Part shown: piece after piece, positions 8,073-15,512 of the stretch
Position numbering within the stretch: the stretch's first letter is position 1
Layout of the letters: every line of letters begins with the position of its first letter
DNA from: Prado023 sp963774745
GTDB lineage: Bacteria; Actinomycetota; Actinomycetes; S36-B12; CAIYMF01
Direction: 5' to 3'
Length of the DNA stretch: 64,000 nt
Assembly (NCBI GenBank): GCA_963774745.1
Contig: CAVZGE010000011.1
Coordinates: 186,001 to 250,000 of the forward strand
Notes under the pieces: generated by a model
Seen by the model: only the letters and a program-made list of their open reading frames with translations
Databases searched by the model: none
What the model was told of the DNA's origin: nothing
Program-made: the position numbers and the translations under genes

Positions 8073-8905
8073 CCGGGCTGCGACCTGAGCCGGGCGTGGC
8101 CGTACAGGCACACCGCAGCGGCAGTGGCCAGGTTCAAGCTCTCTGCGCCGCCGAGGATGGGGATCCGAACCACGTGGTCGACGGCCGCCAGGACCTCCTC
8201 CGGCAGCCCATGTGCCTCGTTTCCGAACACCCAGGCGATCCGGCCCGCGAGGAGTCCGTCCCGCTCAGCGGTGAACAGGTCATGCGAATCGGGCGTCACG
8301 TCGGCGGCCAGGAGCCGGTAGCCGGCGTCGCGGAGCGTCCCGATCGCGACGAGGGTGCCCCCCGCCGCGACGACGGGCAGGTGGAACAGGGACCCGGCCG
8401 TGGCGCGGACACACTTGGGATTCGTCGGGTCGACGCTGCGCTCCGAGAGCGCCACTCCGAGGGCTCCCGCGGCGTCAGCGACGCGGATCAGGGCGCCCGC
8501 GTTGCCCGGGTCGGACATCTCATGGGCGAGCACGACCTGACCGGGTCCCTCAGCCGCGGCAACGTCGGCGAGCGAGACCGGCTCCCAGGAGCAGACGGCC
8601 ACCACACCCTGCGGGGTCTGGGCGGAGACCAGCCCGGCGAACCCGGACTCGTCGACGACGTGCACCGGCACACCTGCGTCGCGGGCGGCAGCCACCGCCT
8701 CGTCGCGGCGTTCGAGCCACTCCACATCGACGAACACCTCGACGGCCGCCCCGGCCGCCAGCGCCTCGCGGACGGCCTGCGGACCCTCGGCGAGGAACTG
8801 GCCGCGCGCCCGGCGGTACTTGCCCTGCGTGAGCTGACGGGCGTCGCGCACACGCGCCGACCGGGCGTTCAGGGTGGGCTCGTCGGCGGGCACGCGACCA
8901 AGCAT
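8069..8905 (-). CDS. RNA 2'-O-methyltransferase, TrmH/SpoU (SPOUT) family
   Basis: An RNA ribose methyltransferase of about 278 residues. The N-terminal substrate-binding domain (ARQLTQGKYRRARGQFLAEG) is followed by the SPOUT knot with its three motifs: ALIRVADAAGALGVAL, IAWVFGNEAHGL, and the final IPILGGAESLNLATAAAVCL. The last motif forms part of the SAM-binding knot. Located between rplT and pheS, as in many actinobacteria, where this gene probably modifies 23S rRNA; the exact target base is not readable. I chose ATG 8905 (MLGRVPADEPTLN); 8938 is possible but its extra residues look non-coding. Confidence 0.92.
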   Translation of the reverse strand: MLGRVPADEPTLNARSARVRDARQLTQGKYRRARGQFLAEGPQAVREALAAGAAVEVFVDVEWLERRDEAVAAARDAGVPVHVVDESGFAGLVSAQTPQGVVAVCSWEPVSLADVAAAEGPGQVVLAHEMSDPGNAGALIRVADAAGALGVALSERSVDPTNPKCVRATAGSLFHLPVVAAGGTLVAIGTLRDAGYRLLAADVTPDSHDLFTAERDGLLAGRIAWVFGNEAHGLPEEVLAAVDHVVRIPILGGAESLNLATAAAVCLYGHARLRSQPG

Positions 8906-9028
8906 GTCAGGCCACCGGCGGCCGGTGCTGCTGCGCACCCGAGGCGCCCCGGTGTCCGCGCCGCAGCCCCCTCCGGTGATCCATGCAGGTTCGCGAGGCT
9001 AGATCGTCCCCAACCCGAATGGATCACT

Positions 9029-9088
9029 GGTCGAGGCGCCGTCGGTCGAGGCGCCGTGGGTCGGGGCGCCGTGGGTCGGGGCGGCGGG
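9029..9088. repeat. Four tandem copies of a 15-bp unit
   Basis: Units start at 9029, 9044, 9059 and 9074, with consensus GGTCGAGGCGCCGTG; the first two have GGTCGAGG and the last two GGTCGGGG. The fourth is the most diverged at its 3' end. It lies between the rplT terminator and the methyltransferase start. Confidence 0.9.
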
Positions 9089-9164
9089 CTTGACCCGGGG
9101 CGGCGAGCTGCGAGGTAGCGGGGCACCGGCCAACGCCACGCGGGAAGGCGGGCCCAGGACGCGC

Positions 9165-9203
9165 GTGGGCCCCGCCGCTCCCCTTGGGGAGGACGGGGCC
9201 CAC
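9165..9203 (-). terminator. Strong hairpin after rplT
   Basis: GTGGGCCCCG at 9165-9174 pairs with CGGGGCCCAC at 9194-9203, extended by CTCCCC/GGGGAG inside a 2-base loop region. It lies 17 bp past the rplT stop on the minus strand. There is no U-tail, as expected for actinobacteria. It probably ends or attenuates the infC-rpmI-rplT message. Confidence 0.75.
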
Positions 9204-9220
9204 GGGCCGATCCGGTCGGG

Positions 9221-9595
9221 TCAGGCGGCCGGGGTCGAGGCCGGCAGCGCAGCGCGCGCGGTCTCGACCAGCGAGGCGAACGCCGCCTCGTCGTTCACGG
9301 CGAGCTCGGCCAGCATGCGGCGGTCGACCTCGACGCCGGCAGCCTTCAGGCCCTGGATGAACCGGTTGTAGGTCATCCCGTGCGCGCGGGACGCGGCGTT
9401 GATGCGCTGGATCCACAGGCGGCGGAAGTCGCCCTTGCGGTCCTTGCGGTGGTCGTAGGCGTAGACACCTGAATGGGTGACCTGCTCCTTGGCCTTGCGG
9501 TAGAGCCGGGAGCGCTGACCGCGGTAGCCGCTGGCCTTCTCCAGGATCTCGCGGCGCTTCTTCTGGGCGTTGACTGCCCGCTTCACGCGTGCCAC
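9221..9595 (-). CDS. rplT: 50S ribosomal protein L20
   Basis: L20, 124 residues, binds 23S rRNA early in 50S assembly. The family signature is complete: MARVKRAVNAQKKRREILEK, ASGYRGQRSRLYRKAKEQV, then YAYDHRKDRKGDFRRLWIQR, INAASRAHGMTYNRFIQGLK and a slightly long Ala-rich tail. The start ATG has AAGGAG upstream. Third gene of the infC-rpmI-rplT operon, 33 bp after rpmI. In other bacteria L20 represses this operon; whether it does here cannot be seen. Confidence 0.99.
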   Translation of the reverse strand: MARVKRAVNAQKKRREILEKASGYRGQRSRLYRKAKEQVTHSGVYAYDHRKDRKGDFRRLWIQRINAASRAHGMTYNRFIQGLKAAGVEVDRRMLAELAVNDEAAFASLVETARAALPASTPAA

Positions 9596-9628
9596 GTGTT
9601 ACTCCTTCGTGTTCGGGTTCGGGGACAG

Positions 9629-9826
9629 TCAGCGCATGCCGAGCAGGCGCTTGACGTTCTTGGTGTCGGCGGACGAGACAGGCGAGTCCGCCTGCAGCTT
9701 GCGCGAACGCTTGCTCGACTTCACCTCGAGGCGGTGGCGCTTGTTGACCTGCTCGTGCATGAGCTTGCCCGAGCCGGTCTTCTTGACCCGCTTCTTGGTG
9801 CCGCTGTGCGTCTTCATCTTCGGCAT
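9629..9826 (-). CDS. rpmI: 50S ribosomal protein L35
   Basis: L35, 65 residues: MPKMKTHSGTKKRVKKTGSG, then KHRLEVKSSKRSRKL-like segments and a C-terminal KNVKRLLGM. The start is ATG 9826, with AGGAG seven bases upstream; the frame remains open for 21 further codons upstream but the extra residues are not part of L35. Second gene of the infC operon. Confidence 0.98.
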   Translation of the reverse strand: MPKMKTHSGTKKRVKKTGSGKLMHEQVNKRHRLEVKSSKRSRKLQADSPVSSADTKNVKRLLGMR

Positions 9827-9907
9827 CGTTGCTTCTCCTTGGTTCACCGCGTGCGGGTCGACCGCTGCGGGCTTGTCCGCGATGGTCACCCATCGCGAGG
9901 TTCGTGG

Positions 9908-10504
9908 TCAGGCCCCGGACGGATCCAGGGCCTCGGTGGCCTCCGCTGCCGGGTTCTTGCGGGCCGCCTCGCGCTCGGCGCGCGCGTCCGCCTTCTTCTT
10001 GGTCGGGGCCACCACCATGATCATGTTGCGGCCGTCCTGCTTCGGCGAGCTCTCGACGATCCCGAACTCGGCGATCTCCTCGGCCATCCGCTGCAGGAGT
10101 CGGTATCCCAACTCGGGCCGGGACTGCTCGCGGCCGCGGAACATGATCGTGATCTTGACCTTGTCGCCCTGCTTGAGGAACCGCACCACGTGACCCTTCT
10201 TGGTCTCGTAGTCGTGCGGGTCGATCTTCGGACGGAGCTTCATCTCCTTGATGACCGTGTTGACCTGCTTCTTGCGGTCCTCACGGGCCTTGACGGCCGA
10301 CTCGTACTTGAACTTGCCGTAGTCCATGAGCTTGCAGACCGGCGGCTTGCCGTCCGGGGCCACCTCGACCAGGTCGAGGTCAGCCTCGACAGCCAGTCGC
10401 AGGGCGTCCTCGATGCGGACGATGCCGACCTGCTCGCCGTTGGGGCCGACGAGTCGTACTTCAGGAACGCGGATCCGATCGTTGATCCGGGGCTCGACGC
10501 TGAT
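9908..10504 (-). CDS. infC: Translation initiation factor IF-3, non-canonical ATC start
   Basis: IF-3, 198 residues, binds 30S subunits and controls fidelity of start-codon choice. The full N-domain is encoded: ISVEPRINDRIRVPEVRLVG, then GIVRIEDALRLAVEADLDLV, the linker CKLMDYGKFKYES, and the C-domain RFLKQGDKVKITIMFRGRE. No ATG, GTG or TTG exists between the in-frame stop TGA eight codons upstream and the conserved Ile-Ser start, so translation must begin at ATC (10504-10502). AAGGAGG lies just upstream (10509-10515). E. coli infC uses AUU and is autoregulated through it; the same logic is likely here. The first standard start, GTG 10363, would delete 47 conserved residues. Confidence 0.95.
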   Translation of the reverse strand: MSVEPRINDRIRVPEVRLVGPNGEQVGIVRIEDALRLAVEADLDLVEVAPDGKPPVCKLMDYGKFKYESAVKAREDRKKQVNTVIKEMKLRPKIDPHDYETKKGHVVRFLKQGDKVKITIMFRGREQSRPELGYRLLQRMAEEIAEFGIVESSPKQDGRNMIMVVAPTKKKADARAEREAARKNPAAEATEALDPSGA

Positions 10505-10515
10505 GGCGCCTCCTT
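10505..10515 (-). promoter_or_regulatory. infC ribosome-binding site ahead of an ATC codon
   Basis: On the minus strand AAGGAGG followed by CGCC leads directly into ATC, then AGCGTCGAG. This strong Shine-Dalgarno sequence at short spacing is what fixes ATC as the initiation codon. Confidence 0.8.
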
Positions 10516-10688
10516 GGGTCGCGTGTCATGTGCGCGACCGCCGCCGCCCCGGGTCGGGGTGGCCGGGCCCCTCATGGGAGGAGGCCCGCTCACGGGCAGG
10601 TGAGCAGGCCTCGAAACGCCGGCGCAGCACCGGCACCGGACGCAGTTGAACCATCCGGATCACTACCCGACTGCCCAAGAGCCGTCCG

Positions 10689-10719
10689 GGTGGGAGTTCG
10701 AGACCCCTCTTCTCCGCCA
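10689..10719 (+). other. tRNA-Ser 3'-end remnant, possible att site
   Basis: The stretch has a T-loop TTCGAGA (10697-10703) flanked by a 5-bp stem with one A-C mismatch and one G-T pair, then CTTCTCC (10709-10715), discriminator G and CCA (10717-10719). That is the 3' end of a serine-type tRNA whose 5' acceptor would be GGAGAAG. No D-arm, anticodon arm or 5' acceptor is found in the preceding 100 bp, so it is a fragment, not a gene. Such 3' fragments are typical of attachment sites left by integrating elements. It lies in the infC/DUF1844 divergent gap. Confidence 0.5.
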
Positions 10720-10781
10720 ACCACCCCTTCGGCGCGTGCACCGAGTTGGGGCAGATCGGTCGTCCATGACAGGGTATCAGG

Positions 10782-11174
10782 ATGACTGAGGTTCCCACGA
10801 ATCCCGAGCCCACCCTCCAGTCCGGCGCCGATGTGCTCGATCCGGTCGAGGTCGACCGGGCAGTGCGGGACATCGGCGAGGTCCCGGCCGTCGAGGTGAT
10901 CACGACCGTGGCCCTGCACCTGATGAGCGCCGCCGCGGTCAAGTGCGGGCTCGGGGAGGAGGGCGACGCCGCGCTCGACCTCGATGAGGCCCGCAAGCTG
11001 ATCAACGCGCTCGCCGGCCTCGTGGTGACCTCCGCACCCGATCTCGGGACGTTCCACGCCGGACCCCTGCGCGACGCCCTGAAGTCGCTGCAGCTGGCCT
11101 TCCGCGAGGCCTCCGAGTTCCCGGACCCGCCCGGGTACGGTCCCGGCGAGAAGCTGACCGGACCGGTCATCTGA
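10782..11174 (+). CDS. DUF1844 domain protein
   Basis: A 130-residue protein of the DUF1844 family: AVEVITTVALHLMSAAAVKCG then LDLDEARKLINALAGLVV, followed by a short Pro/Gly tail. The hydrophobic N-terminal part is amphipathic rather than a clear membrane helix. In actinobacteria this family commonly sits next to infC, as it does here in divergent orientation; its function is not known. Confidence 0.85.
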   Translation: MTEVPTNPEPTLQSGADVLDPVEVDRAVRDIGEVPAVEVITTVALHLMSAAAVKCGLGEEGDAALDLDEARKLINALAGLVVTSAPDLGTFHAGPLRDALKSLQLAFREASEFPDPPGYGPGEKLTGPVI

Positions 11175-11252
11175 GGTCCGGGCCGCGGGCTGGCTGCGGA
11201 CGCGAGCTGCCGAGCATCGAGCCTCCCCCGGCGGGCGGACGTCCGGACGCCC

Positions 11253-12014
11253 TCAGTGGCTGACCGTCACCGCCAGGACGCCGTCGAAGACCTCGCGCAG
11301 GGCAGCGGACGTCGACATCCGCGTCGCGATGACCGCAGCACGCTGCTCGGCCAGCTCGGACGGCAGCTCGGCCGGGAAGCGCGCCTCGAGCACGAGGCCG
11401 GGTGCCCGACCATCCCCCGGGCCGGAGCCGAGGTCCGCGCCCGACGCCTCGATGGGGGCCGGGCCCACGAGACGCACCTGGATCTCCCCGCTGGCCAGGA
11501 CCGGCCCCAGCTCCGTGATCACGGCCGCGCGTACCGCGGGGTCCACCCACGGGTCGGGCCATGGCTCCCCGGAGGCGAGTCGGCCGAGCGCGACCCCCTC
11601 GATGCGCAGCGCGTGGGCCGAGCCCGGGTCGACCAGGATCGCTCGGCCACCCTCGGCGAGGATGGCACCGGCTGCTCGGGTGGCCGCCACCGGCATCGGC
11701 CGGGCCGAGGCGTCCCACCCGACGAGGTGCGCCATCCCCGTGAACGCCAGTCCCACGGGGCTGCCGTCGGGCTCGCGCACCGACACGGCGGCAACGGCCC
11801 GGTCGGACCCCGCGCACGGGTCGGAGTCGTCCCCCTCGAGGAGGTCGCCATCCACTTCGAGCAGCGGGATGAGCACCCGGTGGGCCGCCAGGCACATGAC
11901 GACCTCGCGGAGCCCCGCAGCCCCGGTCACCCGTCGGGCGAGCACGGCGGCCACATCGGAGGGGACGGAGCCGTCGTCGCCAGCGAACGCCCCCGGGCCG
12001 GTCAGGTCGCCCAT
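11253..12014 (-). CDS. SseB-family protein
   Basis: A 253-residue protein. The first half resembles the SseB N-terminal domain (ALARRVTGAAGLREVVMCLA-like start, then VLIPLLEVDGDLLEG, SPVGLAFTGMAHLVGWD). A second region, GGRAILVDPGSAHALRIEG, is also found in this family. The actual biochemical role is unknown; the name comes from enhanced serine sensitivity in E. coli. It overlaps the carboxyltransferase gene upstream by 13 bp, so they form one transcription unit. The SseB neighbour of infC is common in actinobacteria. Confidence 0.75.
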   Translation of the reverse strand: MGDLTGPGAFAGDDGSVPSDVAAVLARRVTGAAGLREVVMCLAAHRVLIPLLEVDGDLLEGDDSDPCAGSDRAVAAVSVREPDGSPVGLAFTGMAHLVGWDASARPMPVAATRAAGAILAEGGRAILVDPGSAHALRIEGVALGRLASGEPWPDPWVDPAVRAAVITELGPVLASGEIQVRLVGPAPIEASGADLGSGPGDGRAPGLVLEARFPAELPSELAEQRAAVIATRMSTSAALREVFDGVLAVTVSH

Positions 12015-13486
12015 GCGGCGAACCTCTCGTAGCGCCGTCGGGGATCCTGCCCCGCGATGACCTCCCGCAGGGAGGCTGCCACCTCATCGGCGGCGACCGA
12101 CACCCACCCGGGATCCGACTCGCGCACGATGCGATCGACGAACCCCAGCTCGGACAGGGCGTGCACCCCGATCCGCTGCTCCCAGGCGATCTGGGCCGGG
12201 TCGTGGGTGCCGCCGTGCCGGATGGCGGCCGCACCCTCCGGCGCGAGCGGTGCGACCCACGTGTGCGAGCCGGCCACGATCCGGTCGGTGGCCAGCAGGG
12301 CCAGCGCCGCTCCCCCGGTCCCGGCTCCCAGGAGCAGCGCAACGGTGGGGCGGGGCACGGACACGAGGTCAAGCATGGTCCGTGAGATCTCCCCCGCGAT
12401 ACCCGACTGCTCGCCCTCGACGGACAGCTGCGCCCCCAGGGTGTCGACGATCGTGACGACCGGCAGGCCCCACGACCGCGCCAGCGCGACTCCCCGGCGG
12501 ATGGTGCGCAGGCCGCCGACCGTCAACGGCTCGCCGGTCCGGCGGTCCGTCGTCGCGGCGACCACCACGGGTATCCCGCGCAGGCGTCCCAGTGCCACGA
12601 GCGCCCCTTGGGCGACCTCGCCCTGCATCGTGCCTGGCAGGAGCACCTTGTCGGTCAGATGCGCGGCGAGGAACTGCTCGCTGTCGACCCGGTCCGCCCG
12701 GCGTGAGACCTGCACGTACTCCCAGAGCTGGCCGGCCGACTCCGGGGCGCCGGGCACCCGGGCGCCGGCCACGTGGCCGGGATCCGCATCGCCGGCGGCG
12801 CCGGGCACGAGCCGGTCGGACCACAGGCCCAGGATGGTGGACCAGTGGTCCCGCAGGCGGTCCCAGGGGACGACGGCGTCGATCAGGCCGCGAGCGACGA
12901 GGTTCTCCGCGGTCTGGATCCCCTCGGGGAAGACCTGACCGGTGATGGCGGTGTAGGCGCGGGGGCCGAGGAAGCCCACCATCGCACCGGGTTCGGCCGA
13001 CGTGATGTCCCCAGCCGAGCCCAGCGTGGCCAGCACCCCGCCGGTCGTGGGACCGCACAGGTGCACGAGGTAGGGCAGGCCGGCGGCCCGGTGCTCGGCA
13101 AGGGCGGCGGCGATCGCAACCATCTGGACGAAGGCCGGCGCACCCTCCTGCATGCGGGTGCCCCCGGACCGGGGCAGGGCCAGCAATGGCATTCCATTGG
13201 CCGTCGCCCGGCGTATGGCATCGACAACTCGAGCAGCGGTTCCCACCCCCACAGAACCGCCCAGGAATCCGAACTCCCAGGCAAGGATGGCCGCGGGAAT
13301 ACCGCCAATTCGGGCAACCCCGGCCAGAACGGACTCCGGGGAACCCGAGGTGGCAACTGCACCCCGCAACTCCTGGGAATAGCCCTCAGTCAATGGGTCG
13401 GGACCGAGGAATTCACCGTCCCATGGACAGAACGTGTCCGGGTCGGCGATGGCCCGCACGGCTGCCAGAGCGGAGAGCGCGTTCAC
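12002..13486 (-). CDS. Carboxyl transferase, fused beta/alpha domains, AccD3-like
   Basis: A 494-residue protein with two crotonase-fold carboxyltransferase halves. The N-half (about 60-240) carries LLALPRSGGTRMQEGAPAFV, LVHLCGPTTGGVLATLGSAG and the GFLGPRAYT segment of acetyl-CoA carboxylase beta. The C-half has VVAATTDRRTGEPLTVGGLR, VVTIVDTLGAQLSVEGEQSG and LLLGAGTGGAALALLATDRI of the alpha type. No four-Cys zinc finger precedes the beta half. This resembles mycobacterial AccD3, whose substrate is unsettled. Start GTG 13486 has no good Shine-Dalgarno; ATG 13540/13543, with AGGGG upstream, is an alternative. Confidence 0.8.
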   Translation of the reverse strand: MNALSALAAVRAIADPDTFCPWDGEFLGPDPLTEGYSQELRGAVATSGSPESVLAGVARIGGIPAAILAWEFGFLGGSVGVGTAARVVDAIRRATANGMPLLALPRSGGTRMQEGAPAFVQMVAIAAALAEHRAAGLPYLVHLCGPTTGGVLATLGSAGDITSAEPGAMVGFLGPRAYTAITGQVFPEGIQTAENLVARGLIDAVVPWDRLRDHWSTILGLWSDRLVPGAAGDADPGHVAGARVPGAPESAGQLWEYVQVSRRADRVDSEQFLAAHLTDKVLLPGTMQGEVAQGALVALGRLRGIPVVVAATTDRRTGEPLTVGGLRTIRRGVALARSWGLPVVTIVDTLGAQLSVEGEQSGIAGEISRTMLDLVSVPRPTVALLLGAGTGGAALALLATDRIVAGSHTWVAPLAPEGAAAIRHGGTHDPAQIAWEQRIGVHALSELGFVDRIVRESDPGWVSVAADEVAASLREVIAGQDPRRRYERFAAWAT

Positions 13487-13552
13487 ACCACGACCGTACC
13501 GCGCGAAACAATCTGGCCTAAATGCGGGTTCATCGCGCATCATTACCCCTAT

Positions 13553-13573
13553 CGGGTGAATCGTTGTCACCCG
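13553..13573. promoter_or_regulatory. Palindrome in the accD3/protease divergent gap
   Basis: CGGGTGA (13553-13559), seven spacer bases, TCACCCG (13567-13573): a perfect inverted repeat inside a distinctly AT-richer patch between two divergent genes. It could be an operator for either. No cognate regulator is apparent. Confidence 0.45.
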
Positions 13574-13670
13574 TACGGCCGAATTTCAAAGCCAGATGGG
13601 CCTGGGGGGCTTCATCGGGGGGCGACGTCGGTCCGACATGGGACGTGGACAACCCAGGGAGGACAAGACC

Positions 13671-15503
13671 ATGAGCACCACAGCGAACCGGACGCGGGGA
13701 GCAGTGCCAACCCGGATGGCAGCGGCACTTGCTGCCCTCACACTTCTCGCCATGCCCGTACCGGCAGGGGCACAGGGCCAGGGGCGGACTGTGCTGCTGA
13801 CGCTGACTGAGGGTGCGAGCCTCACGCAGCTTGCCGACACCGTCGGCGCACTGGGCGGGCGGGTACTGGCAACGCTGGAGCTGTCCGACTCCCTGCTCGT
13901 GGAGCTGCCGTCCGGCGTTGGCGCTCCGGCCGGGTCCGCCGAGATCCCGGACACCCCCATGCAGGTGAATGGGACGCGGACCTACTCGAATGCCACCGTG
14001 CCCACCTACAAGGACACGATCGGGGCACCGGTCGGCGTCCCCGTCGGCAGCGGTGTGACAGTCGCCCTCATCGATACCGGCGTCTCACGGCGGGCTGACG
14101 GCCTGCGCCACGTGAAGCACATCAATGTCTCGGGTGGAGCTGCCGGCGATGGATTGGGCCATGGGACCTTCCTGGCCGGCATCATCGGTGGCCGTGGGAC
14201 ATTCCAGGGGGTGGCCCCGGACGCCACGCTCCTGGACGTGCAGGTGGCCGACGCGCAGGGCAACACCTCGCTGAGCAAGGTGCTCGCCGGCCTGGAGGCG
14301 GCAGGGCGCGGCAACGCGGATGTCGTCAACATCAGCCTCTCGACCCGAAGCCCGCTGCCGCCGGCCTTCGATCCACTGTCCCGGGCGCTTGAGCGGCTCT
14401 GGGACCGCGGCGTCACGGTGGTGGCTGCTGCGGGCAACGACGGCCCCACCGAGGGGACCGTGAGCTCTCCCGGCAATGACCCCGTGCTCATCACGGTCGG
14501 CGCCCTCGACGAGAACGACTCTGCCACCTGGGAGGACGACTCCGTCGCCGACTTCAGTGCGCGGGGCACTGTGGACTCCTCGGCCAAGCCTGATCTCGTG
14601 GCGCCCGGCGTGTCCCTGGTGTCGACTGCTGCCCCGGGCAGCAGCGCCGTCAAGGACAACCCCCAGGCGCTCGTCGGCGACGGCTACATGCGTGGCTCCG
14701 GGACGTCGATGTCGGCGGCCGTGGTCTCCGGCGCAGTGGCCGCGGTCCTCGGGACCAACCCGCAACTCACCCCCAACGGCGTCAAGGCCCTCCTGGCCCG
14801 AACCGCCTACATGCCGGGCGTCGCGGGCGCGGGGCATGGAGCACTCAACCTCCAGGCAGCCGTGGCAGCTGCACCGACCGCCGCCCTGGATGTCCCGCAG
14901 GACGCCCCCGAGGTTCCGGCGGGCGACGCGGGGCCGAGTGAGGCGGACGCGCAGGCGTGGGCAGCATTCGCCAAGGCATGGCAGGACGGGGACTTCGAGG
15001 CGCTGGCTCGGGCCTGGTCCTCGCTGAGCCCGCGGACCCGCATCTGGGCAGCTCGCGCCTGGTCGATGGCCGTCGTGGCCAATGGCCTGGCCCTTGATCC
15101 GGAGGACTTCGAGGCTCGCGCCTGGTCGGCCCGGGCATGGTCGGCAGAGGAATGGCTGGCCCGGGCGTGGAGCGCCCGCGCCTGGTCCGCCCGCGCCTGG
15201 AGCGACGACGAGTGGCTGGCCCGGGCATGGTCGGCGCGTGCCTGGAGCGACGAGCGGTGGCTGGCCCGCGCCTGGTCCGCCCGCGCCTGGAGCGACGACG
15301 ACTGGGCCGCCCGGGCATGGTCGGCTCGCGCGTGGAGCGGTGCGGTGTGGGATGCACGGGCGTGGTCCGCCCGTGCGTGGAGTGCGCGGGCGTGGAGCGC
15401 CCGGGCATGGTCGGCCCGCGCCTGGTCCGACTTCGTCTGGGAGGCCAGGGCATGGTCGGCTCGGGCGTGGTCAACGGACTCCTGGTCAATGGATCCGCAG
15501 TAG
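13671..15503 (+). CDS. Secreted S8 (subtilisin-like) serine protease with ARAWS repeat tail
   Basis: A 610-residue exported protease. Signal peptide about 1-34 (MAAALAALTLLAMPVPAGAQ, cleavage near Ala34). The S8 catalytic triad is complete: Asp135 in VALIDTGVS, His164 in GLGHGTFLAG, Ser346 in GSGTSMSAAVV, with oxyanion Asn256 in AAAGNDGP. After the catalytic domain (to about 410) and an acidic linker, residues about 445-606 contain 20 copies of the pentapeptide ARAWS, singly or in runs of up to five, spaced by DDEWL, DERWL, GAVWD and similar. Start ATG 13671 has GGGAGG eight bases upstream. The stop is 9 bp before a sensor-kinase gene. I do not know this tail from any characterised family. 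Confidence 0.93.
   Translation: MSTTANRTRGAVPTRMAAALAALTLLAMPVPAGAQGQGRTVLLTLTEGASLTQLADTVGALGGRVLATLELSDSLLVELPSGVGAPAGSAEIPDTPMQVNGTRTYSNATVPTYKDTIGAPVGVPVGSGVTVALIDTGVSRRADGLRHVKHINVSGGAAGDGLGHGTFLAGIIGGRGTFQGVAPDATLLDVQVADAQGNTSLSKVLAGLEAAGRGNADVVNISLSTRSPLPPAFDPLSRALERLWDRGVTVVAAAGNDGPTEGTVSSPGNDPVLITVGALDENDSATWEDDSVADFSARGTVDSSAKPDLVAPGVSLVSTAAPGSSAVKDNPQALVGDGYMRGSGTSMSAAVVSGAVAAVLGTNPQLTPNGVKALLARTAYMPGVAGAGHGALNLQAAVAAAPTAALDVPQDAPEVPAGDAGPSEADAQAWAAFAKAWQDGDFEALARAWSSLSPRTRIWAARAWSMAVVANGLALDPEDFEARAWSARAWSAEEWLARAWSARAWSARAWSDDEWLARAWSARAWSDERWLARAWSARAWSDDDWAARAWSARAWSGAVWDARAWSARAWSARAWSARAWSARAWSDFVWEARAWSARAWSTDSWSMDPQ
15003..15484 (+). repeat. Coding repeat: 20 ARAWS pentapeptides
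   Basis: DNA coding for the protease tail. Each unit is about 15 bp (GCN CGN GCN TGG TCN/AGC); synonymous codons vary between copies, so the protein sequence rather than the DNA is conserved. The longest uninterrupted run is five units near 15355-15430. Confidence 0.9.
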
Positions 15504-15512
15504 GTTCTCCCT

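Larger units (their letters stand above)
8906..9220. other. Intergenic stretch with minisatellite and terminator
   Basis: Between rplT and the methyltransferase lie 315 bp without a credible gene. They hold a 15-bp tandem repeat (9029-9088) and the rplT terminator hairpin (9165-9203). Open frames crossing the repeat translate as TAPRP pentads, an artefact of its 15-bp period. Confidence 0.75.

Noticed and set aside
10600..10720. A complete tRNA-Ser gene
   Set aside because: Only the T-arm and acceptor 3' half exist; the D-arm, anticodon and 5' acceptor are missing.
10590..11057. Minus-strand frame containing EEGSRTPT
   Set aside because: This peptide is a known artefact of reading antisense to a tRNA 3' end, here the remnant; DUF1844 lies on the other strand.
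15100..15484. CRISPR-like or minisatellite repeat
   Set aside because: The 15-bp periodicity is codon-level coding for ARAWS with varied codons and no spacers, so it is a protein repeat.
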